A stretch of 64,000 nt of DNA, taken from contig NC_092091.1 of the NCBI RefSeq assembly GCF_045679555.1, forward strand, positions 18,908,072 through 18,972,071, read 5' to 3'. A model generated the notes under the pieces. It did no database searches. It was not told the DNA's origin and saw only the letters and a program-made list of their open reading frames with translations. The DNA comes from Salvelinus alpinus (lineage: Eukaryota > Chordata > Actinopteri > Salmoniformes > Salmonidae). This document shows, piece by piece, positions 1 to 10,274 of the stretch. Position 1 is the stretch's first letter; each line of letters opens with the position of its first letter. A program made the position numbers and the translations under genes.

Positions 1-400
1 GGGATGGTGTTTCCTCCAGATGTGACGCTTGGCATTTAGGCCAAAGAGTTTAATCTTGGTTTCATCAGACCAGAGATGTCCTTCTGGAATGTTCTCCCAT
101 CTCCACAGAGGAACTCTAGAGCTCTACAGAGGAACTCTAGAGCTCTGTCAGAGTGACCATTGGATTCTTGGTTACCTTCCTGACCAAGGCCCTTCTCCCC
201 CAATTGCTCAGTTTGGCCAGGCGGCCAGATCTATCTAGGAAGAGTCTTGGTGGTTCCAAACGTCTTCCATTGAAAAATGATGGAGGCCACTGTGTTCTTG
301 GGGACCTTCAATGCTGCAGACATTTTTTGTACCCTTCCCCAAATCTGTGCCTCGACACAATTCTGTCTCGGTGCTCTGCGGACAATTCCTTCAACCTCAT
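1..400 (-). pseudogene. Tc1-A transposase remnant (N-terminal half)
   Basis: Tc1/mariner DDE transposase that would cut and paste its own element at TA sites. The ATG is at 400, read leftwards, chosen because this frame gives the KELS...RHR start shared with the copy at 12639. The N-terminal helix-turn-helix region (..KNTVASII..WK..) is recognisable at about 231-320. The sequence DDE-1 motif WSDET is encoded near 60-80. Right beside it roughly 150 bp usually present between the two DNA-binding domains and that motif are missing, so LVSSDQ-type sequence abuts the CPSGMFSHL antisense stretch. A 21-bp tandem duplication (AGAGGAACTCTAGAGCTCT repeated at about 105-146) adds another break. It is non-functional, and the rest of the gene is off the left edge. 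Confidence 0.8.
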
Positions 401-449
401 TGCTTGATTTTTGCTCTGACAAGCACTGTCAACTAAGTGACCATATATA

Positions 450-2026
450 CAGTTGAAGTCGGAAGTTTACATACACCTTAGCCAAATACATTTAAACTCA
501 GTTTTTCACAATTCCTGACATTTAATCCTAGTAAAAAGTCCCTGTCTTTGGTCAGTTAGGATCACCACTTTATTTTAAGAATGTGAAATGTCAGAATATT
601 AGTAGAGGGAATTATTTATTTCAGCTTTTATTTCTTTCATCACATTCCCAGAGGGTCAGAAGTTTACATACACTCAATTAGTATTTGGTAGCATTGCCTT
701 TAAATTGTTTAACTTGGGTAAAACAATTTGCGTAGCCTTCCACAAGCTTCCCACAATAAGTTTGTAGGCCTCCTAGCTCGCACACGCTTTTTCAGTTCTG
801 CCCACAATTTTTCTATAGGATTGAGGTCAGGGCTTTGTGATGACCACTCCAATACCTTGACTTTGTTGTCCTTAAGCCATTTTGCCACAACTTTGGAAGT
901 ATGCTTGGGGTCATTGTTCATTTGGAAGACCCATTTGTGACCAAGCTTTAACTTCCTGACTGATGTCTTGACATGTTGCTTCAATATATCCACCAAATTT
1001 TCCTCCCTCATGATGCCATCTATTTTGTGAAGTGCACCAGTCCCTCCTGCAGCAAAGCAACCCTACAACATGATGCTGCCACCCCTGTGCTTCACAGTTG
1101 GGATGGTGTTCTTCGGCTTGCAAGCCTCCCCCTTTTTCCTCCAAACATAATTATGGTCATTATGGCCAAACAGTTATATTTGTGTTTCATCAGACAAGAG
1201 GACATTTCTCCAAAAAGTACGATCTTTGTCCCCATGTGCAGTTGCAAACCGTAGTCTGGCTTTTTTATGGCGGTTTTGGAGCAGTAGTTTCTTCCTTGCT
1301 GAGCAGCCTTTCAGGTTATGTCAATATAGGACTCGTTTTACTGTGGATATAGATACTGTTTCCTCTAGCATCTTCACAAGGTCTTTTGCTGTTGTTCTGG
1401 GATTGATTTGCACTTTTCGCACCAAAGTACGTTCATCTCTAGGAGACAGAACATGTCTCCTTCCTGAGCGGTATGACAGCTGCGAGGTCCCATGGTGTTT
1501 ATACTTACGTACTATTGTTTGTACAGATGAACGTGGTACCTTCAGGCGTTTGTAAATTGCTCCCAAGGATGAACCAGACTTGTGGAGGTCTACAATAATT
1601 TTTCTGAGGTCTTGGCTGATTTCTTTTGATTTTCCCATGATGTCAAGCAAAGAGGTACTGAGTTTGGAGGTAGGCCTTGAAATACATTCACAGGTACACC
1701 TCCACTTGACTCAAATGTTGTCATTTAGCCTAACAGAAGCTTCTAAATCCATAACATAATTTTCTGGAATTTTCCAAGCTGTTTCAAAGCACAGTCAACT
1801 TAGTGTATGTAAACTTCTGACCAACTGGAATTGTGGTGCAGTGAGTTATAAGTGATATAATCTTTCTGTAAACAATTGTTGGAAAAATTACTTGTGTCAT
1901 GCACAAAGTAGATGTCCTAACCGACTTGCCAAAACTATAGTTTGTTTACAAGACATTTGTGGAGTGGTTGAAAAACGAGTTTTAATGACTCCAACCTAAG
2001 TGTATGTAAACTTCCGAATTCAACTG
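450..2026 (-). mobile_element. Sleeping Beauty-type Tc1 transposon, complete ends, nested in Tc1-A
   Basis: The 1577-bp element begins CAGTTGAAGTCGGAAGTTTA at 450 and ends TTCCGAATTCAACTG at 2026, with TA on both sides (448-449 and 2027-2028). Inner direct repeats of the IR/DR type (AGAAGTTTACATACACT and its complement) occur near 655-675 and 1800-1822, which is the salmonid SB-type arrangement. The uninterrupted target, as seen in the paralogue near 12683, reads TATATAGACAG, so the TA was duplicated on insertion. Orientation is minus. Confidence 0.95.
678..1638 (-). pseudogene. SB-type Tc1 transposase, broken
   Basis: The start ATG at 1638 gives [13 protein letters not shown], the standard SB-type N terminus. 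The paired DNA-binding domain and NLS region stay open to about 1321. The reading frame is then lost: GTK-type residues are missing before VSISTVKRVLY. A C-terminal frame resumes at 1011 (MREENLVDILKQH) and reaches the SPDLNPIE motif. In the second catalytic block the usual MDNDPKHT reads MNNDPKHT, so the catalytic Asp is Asn. About 50 bp near 750 (the TQLHQLCQEEW region in other copies) are deleted. The expected stop is at 678-680. It is inactive, being dead by frame and by catalytic residue. Confidence 0.9.
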
Positions 2027-2330
2027 TAGACAGGTGTGTGCCTTTCCAAATCATGTCCAATCATTTGAATTTACCACAGGTGGACTCCAATCAAGTTGTA
2101 GAAACATCTCAAGGATGTTCAATGGAAACAGGATGCTCCTGAGCTCTATTTCGAGTCTCATAGTGAAGGGTTTGAATACTTATATAAATAAGGTTTTTCT
2201 GTTTTTGCTTTGTCATTATTGGGTATTGTGTTTAGATTGTTTTTATTTAATACATTTTAGATTAATGCTGTAAAGTAACAACACTTTGAAAAAAGTCAAA
2301 GGGGTCTGAATACTTTCCGAAGGCACTGTA

Positions 2331-2815
2331 TATAGTCTTGTGAGTGTACACAGAGTCAGTGCAAGATTGGGTCAGTGCACATTGTCCGGGTAACCATTTA
2401 ATTAACTATTTAGCAGTCTTTTGGCTTGGAGGTAGAAGCTGTCTCGGAGCCTGTTGGTCCGAGAGCCAATGCTCTGGTACCGTTTGCTGGATGGTAGCAG
2501 GTTGAATAGTCTATGGCTTGGGTAGTTGGAGTCTTTGACGATTTTTCGGACCTTCCTCTGACACTGTCTGATATACAGGTCCTGGATGGCAGGGAGCTCG
2601 GCTTCCGTAATGTACTGGGCTGTCCGCACAACCTTGTGTAGCTCTCTGCGGGGATGCAGCCAGTCAAGATGCTCCATGACTGTGCGGGTGTGTGTGGACC
2701 ATGTTAAGTCCTTAGTGATGCTGACGGCAAAGAACATGAAGCTCTCGACCAGCTCCACTACAGCCCCGTCGATGTGGATGGGGACGTGCTCTCCCCTAAT
2801 CACCACCTTCCACTC
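2331..2815 (-). mobile_element. LINE (APE-type non-LTR retrotransposon) fragment, C-terminal reverse transcriptase and 3' UTR
   Basis: The minus-strand frame 2806-2402 encodes the C-terminal part of a LINE ORF2: ..VVELVESFMFFAVSITKDL.., then HTRTVMEHL, VRTAQYITEAELPAIQDLY and a terminal ..LRDSFYLQAKRLLNS. The same tail occurs in the copies at 53860-54885 (minus) and 57112-61860 (plus). A second frame (2667-2410) covers a frameshifted part. Sequence at 2331-2400 is the start of the LINE 3' UTR, into which the Tc1-A element is inserted. The RT catalytic box is not in this fragment. Clade (L2, Rex or RSg-1-like) cannot be fixed by eye. Confidence 0.8.
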
Positions 2816-3034
2816 ATCTCCTTGGATAATGAACCATGTAGTCAGTCTCTGTCAGTCCCAGTGCGTCACGTATGAGAACAGTAAGGGGCTGACTATCATT
2901 CGCTAGTCAATATGTAATGAGAAAATGAATAAATACAAATATGCTATCATCATACAAGCATAAAGGCTACAAACAGCATGTTTCCTGATTATTCCTTGCT
3001 TACCAGTTGATCATATTCCCATGAACGATCTCCA

Positions 3035-3185
3035 TTCAAATCAAATCAAAGTTTATTTGTCGCGTACACACTTTTGTAGATATTATCGCAGGTGCAGCGA
3101 AATGCTAATGTTTCTAGCTCCAACAATGCAGCAATAGCAATACAATAACAATACACACATAATTCCTTCCCCCCAAAATAAGAAA
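3035..3185 (-). mobile_element. LINE 3' tail, 5'-truncated copy
   Basis: TCAAATCAAAGTTTATTTGT followed by a GCAGCGAAATGCTAATGTTTCTAGCTCC stretch (split here) is the reverse complement of the LINE 3' end. The same tail is at 29788-30050 (minus), 28711-28817 (plus) and 44772-44868 (plus). Because it lies right of the RT fragment at 2331-2815, it must be a separate insertion. Confidence 0.7.
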
Positions 3186-5529
3186 GAACAGAGAAATGAA
3201 GACATCAGAACTGTGTGACAGCTGCCCTAGCTTGGTGTGGTCAAGCCTATAACCTACTTCCAAGACTCATTACTCCTGAACACTTAGACAAACAGGTCAA
3301 GCATTGTGAACTCAAGCATCATATAGACAGCAGATTTGGCTCTGCTTGTTTTGCTATATCCACTAACCTAGCTGTGTTTCTTGAGTGTTCAGTTTCTGCT
3401 CTGATAGTAGTGTTCTGTTTGTCGATCTCACTCCATCTCTCTGTCTGTTTGCCTGACATTAGTTTCCATCTCATCGGTCAATATGAAAACCTGTGAAGGC
3501 CATCTCCCCCATCTCCCTCAGCCTCTCTGCTGCATCTCTGCCACTCTTCTGGCTGTGTCAGCAGTAAGGGGCTGACTCACACCCCCTCAGCCCCATCGTC
3601 CCTCAGGGCCCTTCGGGCAAAGACGACACGTCGCTCCCCCAGACAGACAGGCTCATTTGCATGGCCGTAAATCACTTACAAAACTGACACCCAACCAGAG
3701 CACAGCAAGGATTATGAGACAGGGCCATAAAACTATTACTCCATGTGCCAAACTGCAGTGTTATGTGAGATGAGGCTCCCAGGCAGGAATATAAACTCTT
3801 CAAGTGGTTGGTGAGGTGATGATGTTTGGTGGTTGAGAAAATTGATCTGGGTTCAGTTTCACATGCAGCTACATTTTAGCCCCTGGCTGGAATGCGACAG
3901 CATTCAGGAGAGGTGTGTTTGGAAAGGTCAGGAATCCCAAGTTTCTTCAAAGTTGTCTAGTGTAGCCTACAACTAACAGTGCATGATGCAACCTCACCTT
4001 CTGAGGTGAAAAGCCAAGACAGCCACTGCTAGTAACTGTGAAGGCTTGACTATTTCATTATACAGTAACAGGCAGGCCTAGGCTTGATGGAGTCAAAACA
4101 ACAAGAAAAACAAATGGTTTCATCATTCATCATATGGGTTTTAAAATCAATTAAGTTATCTAAACAGTATCTTATAATTTCAATCCTTCGAGCGGTGTAA
4201 AGGCCTACAACACTATAAAAATAGAAAGACTCAAAACACCATGATTGTCTAATAAAACCATGGAAAGTAGTGCACCTAACCTAAGATCTGGTGTTTGGAT
4301 TGTGTTTGAATGTAAACCCAAAGTATGTTTTATGATACACAGAAAGTGTTTTAAAACAGAATACAAGTATTCTAAAACACCTGGTTCTTCAGTCTGAATA
4401 AAAAAATTGTAAAGAGTGTTTTCAGCACATGTAAAAAGGCAGCATCAAAACACACACAAAAAGCTGTGTGTCTCGTACAATCAAATGGTTAAGAAATGCA
4501 AATTGTTTATAGACTAAATATTGATTGATGATAAGCGCATATTGAGAATATTTTTTGTGGAACTCCACCTTTATTTAGACATTAAAAACAGGTGACAGAG
4601 AAGAAGGAAAGTGGGACAGGCGAAAGCGGCATTGAATCCCCGACTTCTGGGGCAGTAATATGGTACATTTCAGTGGAATTTCATTGGAATATTACACACT
4701 CAATAATACTGCCACACTGTAAAAAATATTCTGGAGTGAATTAAATTTAAAAAAAAATTAAATGACAACCAATTTATACTTAATGAAAATGAATGCAGGT
4801 CGTTTCAATTATTAGTTCATTTCAGTTTACTCCCCAAAAACATCCTGCTTAATATGTTGCTAAAAATGTTTCTATCTTTTATGAGGATAAACATAGATAT
4901 AAGAGAGTGAATTACCTGATTTGAAGCCTGGTTTCAATCTCCTTGCACTTCCTATGTTGCCACTTGGCTCTGTTTTCATAGGATTGTGGGTAATTCAATA
5001 ATGTTTTACTTTATTATTATTTTACACAATGTTATATGGATGTTTGAATAAATACATTTATACTTATATATTAGTAGTAAGCAGCTTGTTGTGCTATGAG
5101 GTGTAACGATTCAGGATGAACGGATATCAAAACCTTTAGACAAAATTACATTAATGATGACACAAACCATTCCCACATTTACATACTTTAATACTAGAGG
5201 CAAATACAGAATCTTGCTATGTTTTCTGTAAAACCTTAGGTGGATTGTTGCATAAATCAACATTGAACATTACAATACTCCAGAAGAAGAGATCTAACTC
5301 TGCATTATACAGGGTTTGAGGGCACCACAACAGTTTCAGATGTTTTAGAGAGAGGAAAGGACAACAAAAGAGAAGGTATCTAATTCTGCACTAAACAGAA
5401 CTCAAACATAAAACTACTGTTTTCAACCTTTTCTGTTAGTGCTCCCAGTCCCTGGCAAGGTGTTGCACTACAATTTATTAAATAGTGTTACAACACCATG
5501 TAATGTTTCAAAACATGTCAGGATGATGT
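3186..5529. other. No gene seen; mostly single-copy AT-rich sequence
   Basis: No convincing coding exon was found. The longest open frame (3215-3496) has no recognisable domain. A 3595-3720 block with an ATTTGCAT octamer and balanced base composition could be conserved non-coding DNA. The stretch 4715-5050, starting with CACACTGTAAAAAATATTCT, resembles a non-autonomous DNA-element end but I could not find its partner. Confidence 0.4.
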
Positions 5530-5774
5530 GCGTAAATCTAAGACACTCCATTTAGTATGATACGTTATGTTTTGTATGGTATCTATTAATTTGTGGCTGT
5601 TCATCACCCATTTCATATGATATGTTACAAATTACAACTCATATAATGTTACAATATATTACACATTTTCAAAATGCAGTATATGTAACAAATTTGCTAA
5701 ACTTTTGATATGTAACCAATTCTAGCTAGATGGCTAGGAGGCTAAAGTTAGCTATCTGGCTAACGTTTGCTAAA

Positions 5775-6172
5775 ATAGGGTTTAGGATTAGCGGTTAGGT
5801 TTAGGAGTTAGGTTAAAGGGTTAAGGTCAGGGTTAGCTGAAACGGTTAAGGTTAGGGTTAGCTAAATGGGTTAAGGTTAGGGGAAGGGTTAGCTAAAAGG
5901 GTTAAGGTTAGGGTTAGCGTTAGCTAAAAGGGTTAAGGTTAGGGTTAGCTAAAGGGGTTAAGGTTAGGGGAAGGGTTAGCTAAAAGGGTTAAGGTTAGGG
6001 GAAGGGTTAGCTAAAGGGGTTAAGGTTATGGGAAGGGTTAGCTAAAAGGGTTAAGGTTAGGGTTAGCTAAAGGGGTTAAGGTTAGGGTTAGCGTTAGCTA
6101 AAAGGGTTAAGGTTAGGGTTAGCTAAAGGGGTTAAGGTTAGGGTTAGGGTCAGCTAAAAGGGTTAGGGTTAG
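5775..6172. repeat. Minisatellite with TTAGGG-like core
   Basis: About a dozen imperfect units built from AGCTAAAAGGGTTAAGGTTAG, with two alternating inserts (GGGAAGGGTT and GGGTTAGCGTT). The core contains many GTTAGGGTTAG stretches resembling vertebrate telomere repeats, but the AAGGTT interruptions exclude a simple telomere array. Confidence 0.9.
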
Positions 6173-6239
6173 TTGTAAAGTAGCTTAAAAGTTGTAAGTA
6201 GTTGAACATTTGCATATTAGCTAAAATGCTAAAGTTATC

Positions 6240-6290
6240 CATGATGAGATTCAAACTCGCAGCCTTTGTTTGATAGAAAGTTGCATTATA
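6240..6290 (-). repeat. tRNA-like remnant (B-box-like)
   Basis: On the minus strand the sequence contains GAGTTTGAATCTCATCATGG, close to a tRNA T-arm/B-box (GGTTCGAATC), preceded by an anticodon-arm-like stretch. It lacks a complete cloverleaf, so it is a tRNA-derived relic inside the larger repeat and not a tRNA gene. Confidence 0.5.
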
Positions 6291-6423
6291 CACCCACCCA
6301 ACCACCCTAATTTTGCCTTAAGTAACCATCTTTCTTATGTAACCATACCAAAAGTAACATGTCATACTAATTTGAGTACCCTGGATTTCTTTATGTCTAG
6401 TCTATGAGACCTGGCTGGTGTAC

Positions 6424-7093
6424 ACAAGAATAATAGTGAAGACATCAAAACAATGAAATAACACATATGGAAACATTTATTTGGGCTGCAATCTGAGGCT
6501 GGTCTTCCTTCTTGTGGCAGTCCTCATGAGAGCCAGTTTCATCACAGCCCTTGATTGTTTTTGCGACTGCACTTAAAGAATCTTTCAAAGTTCTTGATAT
6601 TTTCCAGATTGACTGACCTTCATGTCTTAAAGTAATGATGGGCTGTCGTTTCTCTTTACTTATTTGAGTTATTCTTGCCATAATATGGACTTGGTCTTTT
6701 ACCAAATATGGCTATCTTCTGTATACCACCCTTACCATGTCACAACACAACTGATTGGCTCAAACGCATTAAGAAGGAAAGAAATTCCACAAATGAACTT
6801 TTAACATTCCACACCTTTAATTGAGATGGATTCCAGGTGACTAGCTCTTGAAGCTGGTTGGGAGAATGCCAAGAGTGTGCAAAGCTGTCATCAAGGCAAA
6901 GGGTGGCTACTTTGAAAAATCTCAAATATAAAATATATTTGGATTTGTTTAACACTTTTTTAGTTACTACATGATTCCATTATGTTATTTAATCGTTTTG
7001 ATGTCTTCACCATTATTCTAAAATGTGGAAAATAGTGACAATAAAGAAAAACACTGGAATGAGTACGTGTGTCCAAACTTTTGACTGGTACTG
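6424..7093. mobile_element. Rearranged Tc1-B copy: minus-strand 5' half joined to plus-strand 3' end
   Basis: The right terminus GTGTCCAAACTTTTGACTGG then TACTG is at 7093, followed by TA. Segment 6480-6705 encodes, on the minus strand, the transposase N terminus (MARITQISKEKRQPI..LRHEGQSI). The 5' leader follows to about 6840. From 6848 to 6925 the plus strand instead encodes the transposase C terminus (KAVIKAKGGYFEKSQI then stop). It then runs into the same terminal repeat that normally follows the 3' end. The left terminus is missing: the match begins abruptly at AATAATAGTGAAGACATC (about 6430). Confidence 0.85.
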
Positions 7094-7445
7094 TATGTGA
7101 TTGAATTTGCCCTTGAAACTGCAAAGAATGAGCTATGTCATAGTCATAAATACCTTATTTATCATGACCTCCATCTTAAAGACATTAGAGTTGATTTATG
7201 ACATCATGATGCAGTTATCATTATCAACCATGGTCCCCCATGACCATAGAGACAAGTTTGGACAAGCAAATGCTTTTGGATGGTTTGAATCGTTGGTTGG
7301 ATTTAGAATATATATTTTTACATCCGAGGAATAGAACGACCTTAATCTCCTTTTAGACATTAATCTGCAATAGATTAAAAATAAAACCACTTTAAGATTT
7401 TTAAATAAGCATCAAGGTTAAGACAACTATGCCATACTGGGCATA
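7094..7445. other. No gene or clear repeat seen
   Basis: Short open frames (7101-7334 and its antisense partner) show no known motif. Confidence 0.4.
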
Positions 7446-7665
7446 GGGCGGCAGGTATCCTTCTTGAGGTTGGAGCGTTGAGCCAGTAACCAAAAGGTTG
7501 CTGGATGGAATACAAAAACGAACAAATTGAAAAATCTGTCGATGTGCCCTTGAGAAAGGCACTTAACCATAATTTGCTCCAGGGGTGCCGTACTACTGTG
7601 GCTGACCCTGTAAAACAACACATTTCACTGCACCTATCCGGTATATGTTCCAATATTTTTTTTTA
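7446..7665 (+). mobile_element. tRNA-derived SINE
   Basis: The head GGGCGGCAGGTATCC..GAGCGTTGAGCCAGTAACC resembles a tRNA A-box region and GGTTGCTGGATGGAATAC resembles a B box. The body AAAAATCTGTCGATGTGCCC matches the SINE at 37325-37478. The tail ACACATTTCACTGCACCTAT recurs inverted at 28984-29024. It is an RNA polymerase III-type retroposon that depends on LINE machinery. The subfamily (HpaI, SmaI, SlmI etc.) is not resolved. Confidence 0.8.
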
Positions 7666-9180
7666 CTGAATGTGAACTCGCATGCATGAGCTATTTCAAT
7701 TCCTTCCCTTCATTACAATGATTCCAAGCCGGTGGCGACCGAATACCATATTATACTACTTGCTCCTTCGCTTTTCTTGATATTTTGTAACCATTGCCTG
7801 GCAGTCAGTGAACTATACTGTCTTTTACGTTTTGGAAGGGGGAGGAGAATAATTCCTCTCTCGTCCGATCGATGTTGCGTTCTTCCTCTCCACGCATTCC
7901 CCACTATAGTGTCATGGTTCTCAAATGCAATGTCACTCAAGGCGGATGTGAGCGGATCTCACAGGTGTGTTGCCAATTTAGCCAGAGTTCGAGAAGAAAC
8001 ACCTGGAATCATCATGTGATCCTGTACCTGGGCGTGGAGAAAGTCCCTGTTATTTTCTGGACTCTTGTTGAGTGTCGTCTTTCCGTAGGAATTGTCAACC
8101 AGTGCCCCACTGTATTTTCTAAGGAACAGTGCCTTTCTGTAACCCTCTCCGCACGAATTCAGGAAGAGTAAAATGTGAACTTTACATGTATTTTGCTTGG
8201 GGGTTATTTTAAATTTTTAGGGGGACTTTTTGAAACCCAACGGCTTGTGTTTGTGCAACTATACTGTTCTTCCAAGGTGAGTTTGACGTGTGTTTTCCCG
8301 TTACAGCAACGGACCCAGTCTGTCTTTTATATTCTATCTATTCCATACATTTTAGAAGCGAATTCAAATACATCTTCAGGTCAGTTAGAATACAGCTGGC
8401 TGTATACTCATTTGCCTGTGTAAACATCTGCTGAATTTACAATTGCGATGATAGTAGTACATGTATTACTTCCGATAATAGCGCCGCTGTACAACAGACA
8501 TGACACGATGAGACACGCATGTTTTGCACATTTGTCTTGAAACCTAAAACGTATCCCTTGAATTCACATATTAATTTAGGTTACATATTGATTGGAAGTA
8601 ATGTCTTTGTCAGATTAAACGTTTTTCCTCCAGCATTATGAAATGATGCAACTGTATGGAAATAATGATTTATGAATGTTGAACCTGAGTTTTGTTTGAG
8701 CAGTTTAAACACGAAATGGATTTCTGTAGTCACTCAGTACTAGTTACTAAACCGCCCATAGCATATGCACTTGTATGAGTAGATACAGTCTAGCCTACAT
8801 TTAACCCATTCATAGCTAACTACATTTAGCGCCTATTGACAATAGTATCGGCTTTGGGAGTTTGGTTAAGAGCCCGACTCTCGTAATGAGCCTTAAAACG
8901 CATCGCTTGTGGTAGGTGCGGTTTTGAAAACGTAACATGCAGCCCAAACCGCAAGTGTTGCGTGCGAGAGCTTTGCAAAATAATTGTACAAGTACATGTT
9001 ATTCAATGATTTCACCCAAACTGCTCCGCACGTCAAGGTGCGTCTGCGTAGCCAGGCGCTAAAAACAACATTGTTCTATTAGAAGCTTCACATGCTGAAA
9101 GTCCCACCTCTCCCATCTACTCATTGGTTTTCAGTAGCATACAGTACTAACCCACTTGTCTGATTGAAAGACTGAGGAAG
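7666..9180. other. No gene identified; partly CpG-richer sequence and an uncharacterised dispersed repeat
   Basis: 7720-8170 has more CpG than its surroundings and several 60-100 codon frames on both strands, none with a recognised domain. It could be a promoter or first-exon region, but nothing proves it. 8855-9060 (GCAAGTGTTGCGTGCGAGAG, GTGCGTCTGCGTAGCCAGGC) looks like a dispersed salmonid repeat by recollection only. Confidence 0.35.
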
Positions 9181-9181
9181 T

Positions 9182-9262
9182 CCACACTCCAGTCCAGTTG
9201 GTGGCGGTAATGCACCTTAAAGTGGGTTGCCAACTGCCATATAAAATCCACAGAAGAAGAAT
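9182..9262 (+). repeat. Dispersed fish repeat fragment
   Basis: CAGTTGGTGGCGGTAATGCA followed by a TTGCCAAC spacer and a CAGAAGAAGAA end is a motif I recognise as recurrent in teleost genomes. Family unknown. Confidence 0.45.
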
Positions 9263-10075
9263 GAATGACAACTAACTAAAAACTAACTAGGTTTCCCCTT
9301 TCAACTGTGGATTAATTGTCTGAGTAGAGAACACTCAATTTTGTGTGACTCAAAATGGGTCAAAATTCTACAATGATCCAGCAAAAAAGGGACCATATGC
9401 ATTTCAGGTAAAATAATAACCCAGTGTTTATCTCCAAAGACAAATTAGCTAGCAGCAGTAATCTAGCAAAATTTCCATAAATGTTTAATGTATGTTTCGA
9501 CCTGTCCCCAAATGAATCTAGTTGGTTCACAGTTGGTTTTGGTATTTTAACCTGCGTGTCATGAATGCATCTGGTGGGGATAGACAAAATCGATGGCGCA
9601 CGCGGATGCATGTGCAGGGCCAGTTTGGTCAACATATAAGGAAGGTATCATTCATATCAGCGAGAAATACTTTAAAAAAAAAAGGTTAAATTACTACACA
9701 CCTTTATGGGTTTAGGGTGTTCCCACACGGCCATATATCCATGTTACAGCACTTGTTTACGGAAGACAGAGATGGCCACCTATGCTAATTAATCAGCACG
9801 CTCTGAAAACCTGTGTGTAAGCTTAACTGGGGAGGAAGTGTAGTTGGTCAACTGGAGGCACACAGAGCATATGGATCTGTGCAAATCTGCTACAGTAAGT
9901 GTGTCTTTTATTTGAAAGATTATTTCTCACTGATGTGAAAATATGGGGCATATCAGCATGTTTCAAAAACCATTTTGGCAAACGGGGATTATTGACGTTT
10001 CTAAACGTTAAAACACAGCTTTGTAGTTCACACGCGGCCGAAGCTAACGGAGAAGGGTGTTCGAGAGCTAGCCTA
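9263..10075. other. No gene seen; probable old dispersed repeat
   Basis: 9400-9640 (GACCTGTCCCCAAATGAATC, TTTTAACCTGCGTGTCATGA) resembles a common salmonid repeat interior, but no termini were found. There is a GTAAGT splice-donor-like site at about 9896, with no supporting coding exon. Confidence 0.35.
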
Positions 10076-10274
10076 CAGTGAATTCTGAAAATATTCAGAC
10101 CCCTTGACTTTTTCCACATTTTGTTACGTTACAGCCTTATTCTAAAATGGATTGCATATTTTTCCCCCTCATCAATTTACTCACAATAACCCATAATGAC
10201 TAAACAAAAACAGGTTTTTAGAAATTTTTGCAAATGTATAAAACCTAAAAAAAACTGATATCACATTTTACATA

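Larger units (their letters stand above)
1..2328 (-). mobile_element. Tc1-A type DNA transposon, 3' part cut by window edge, interrupted by an SB-type element
   Basis: The right terminus (about 2290-2328) reads GGGGTCTGAATACTTTCCGA then AGGCACTG and is followed by TA at 2329-2330. The same terminal sequence closes the copies at 10076-13017 and 23196-24749, and this defines the family (called Tc1-A here). The 5' leader lies at 2029-2280 and the transposase remnant at 1-400, on the minus strand. The element is split at a TA by the SB-type element at 450-2026. The far end lies outside the window. It sits within LINE 3' sequence that resumes at 2331. Confidence 0.88.
5530..6390. mobile_element. 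Terminal-inverted-repeat element with internal TTAGGG-rich array and tRNA-like segment
   Basis: The left end at 5553-5580 (TAGTATGATACGTTATGTTT..) is an inverted match to 6342-6369 (23 of 28 positions by eye). The similarity continues outward for about 20 more bases (AAATCTAAGACACTC against AAATCCAGGGTACTC). No transposase is present. The interior holds the minisatellite at 5775-6172 and a tRNA-like block at 6240-6290. From memory, similar sequence is widely dispersed in salmonid DNA. The class is uncertain. Confidence 0.6.

Noticed and set aside
5775..6172. Interstitial telomere array
   Set aside because: TTAGGG-like stretches are regularly interrupted by AAGGTT and AGCTAAA blocks, so it is a minisatellite and not a (TTAGGG)n tract.
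6240..6290. tRNA gene on the minus strand
   Set aside because: Only the T-arm-like half is convincing; no complete cloverleaf or A box.
8840..9060. Functional CpG promoter
   Set aside because: Moderate CpG only, and the segment resembles a dispersed repeat; no transcript evidence in the sequence.
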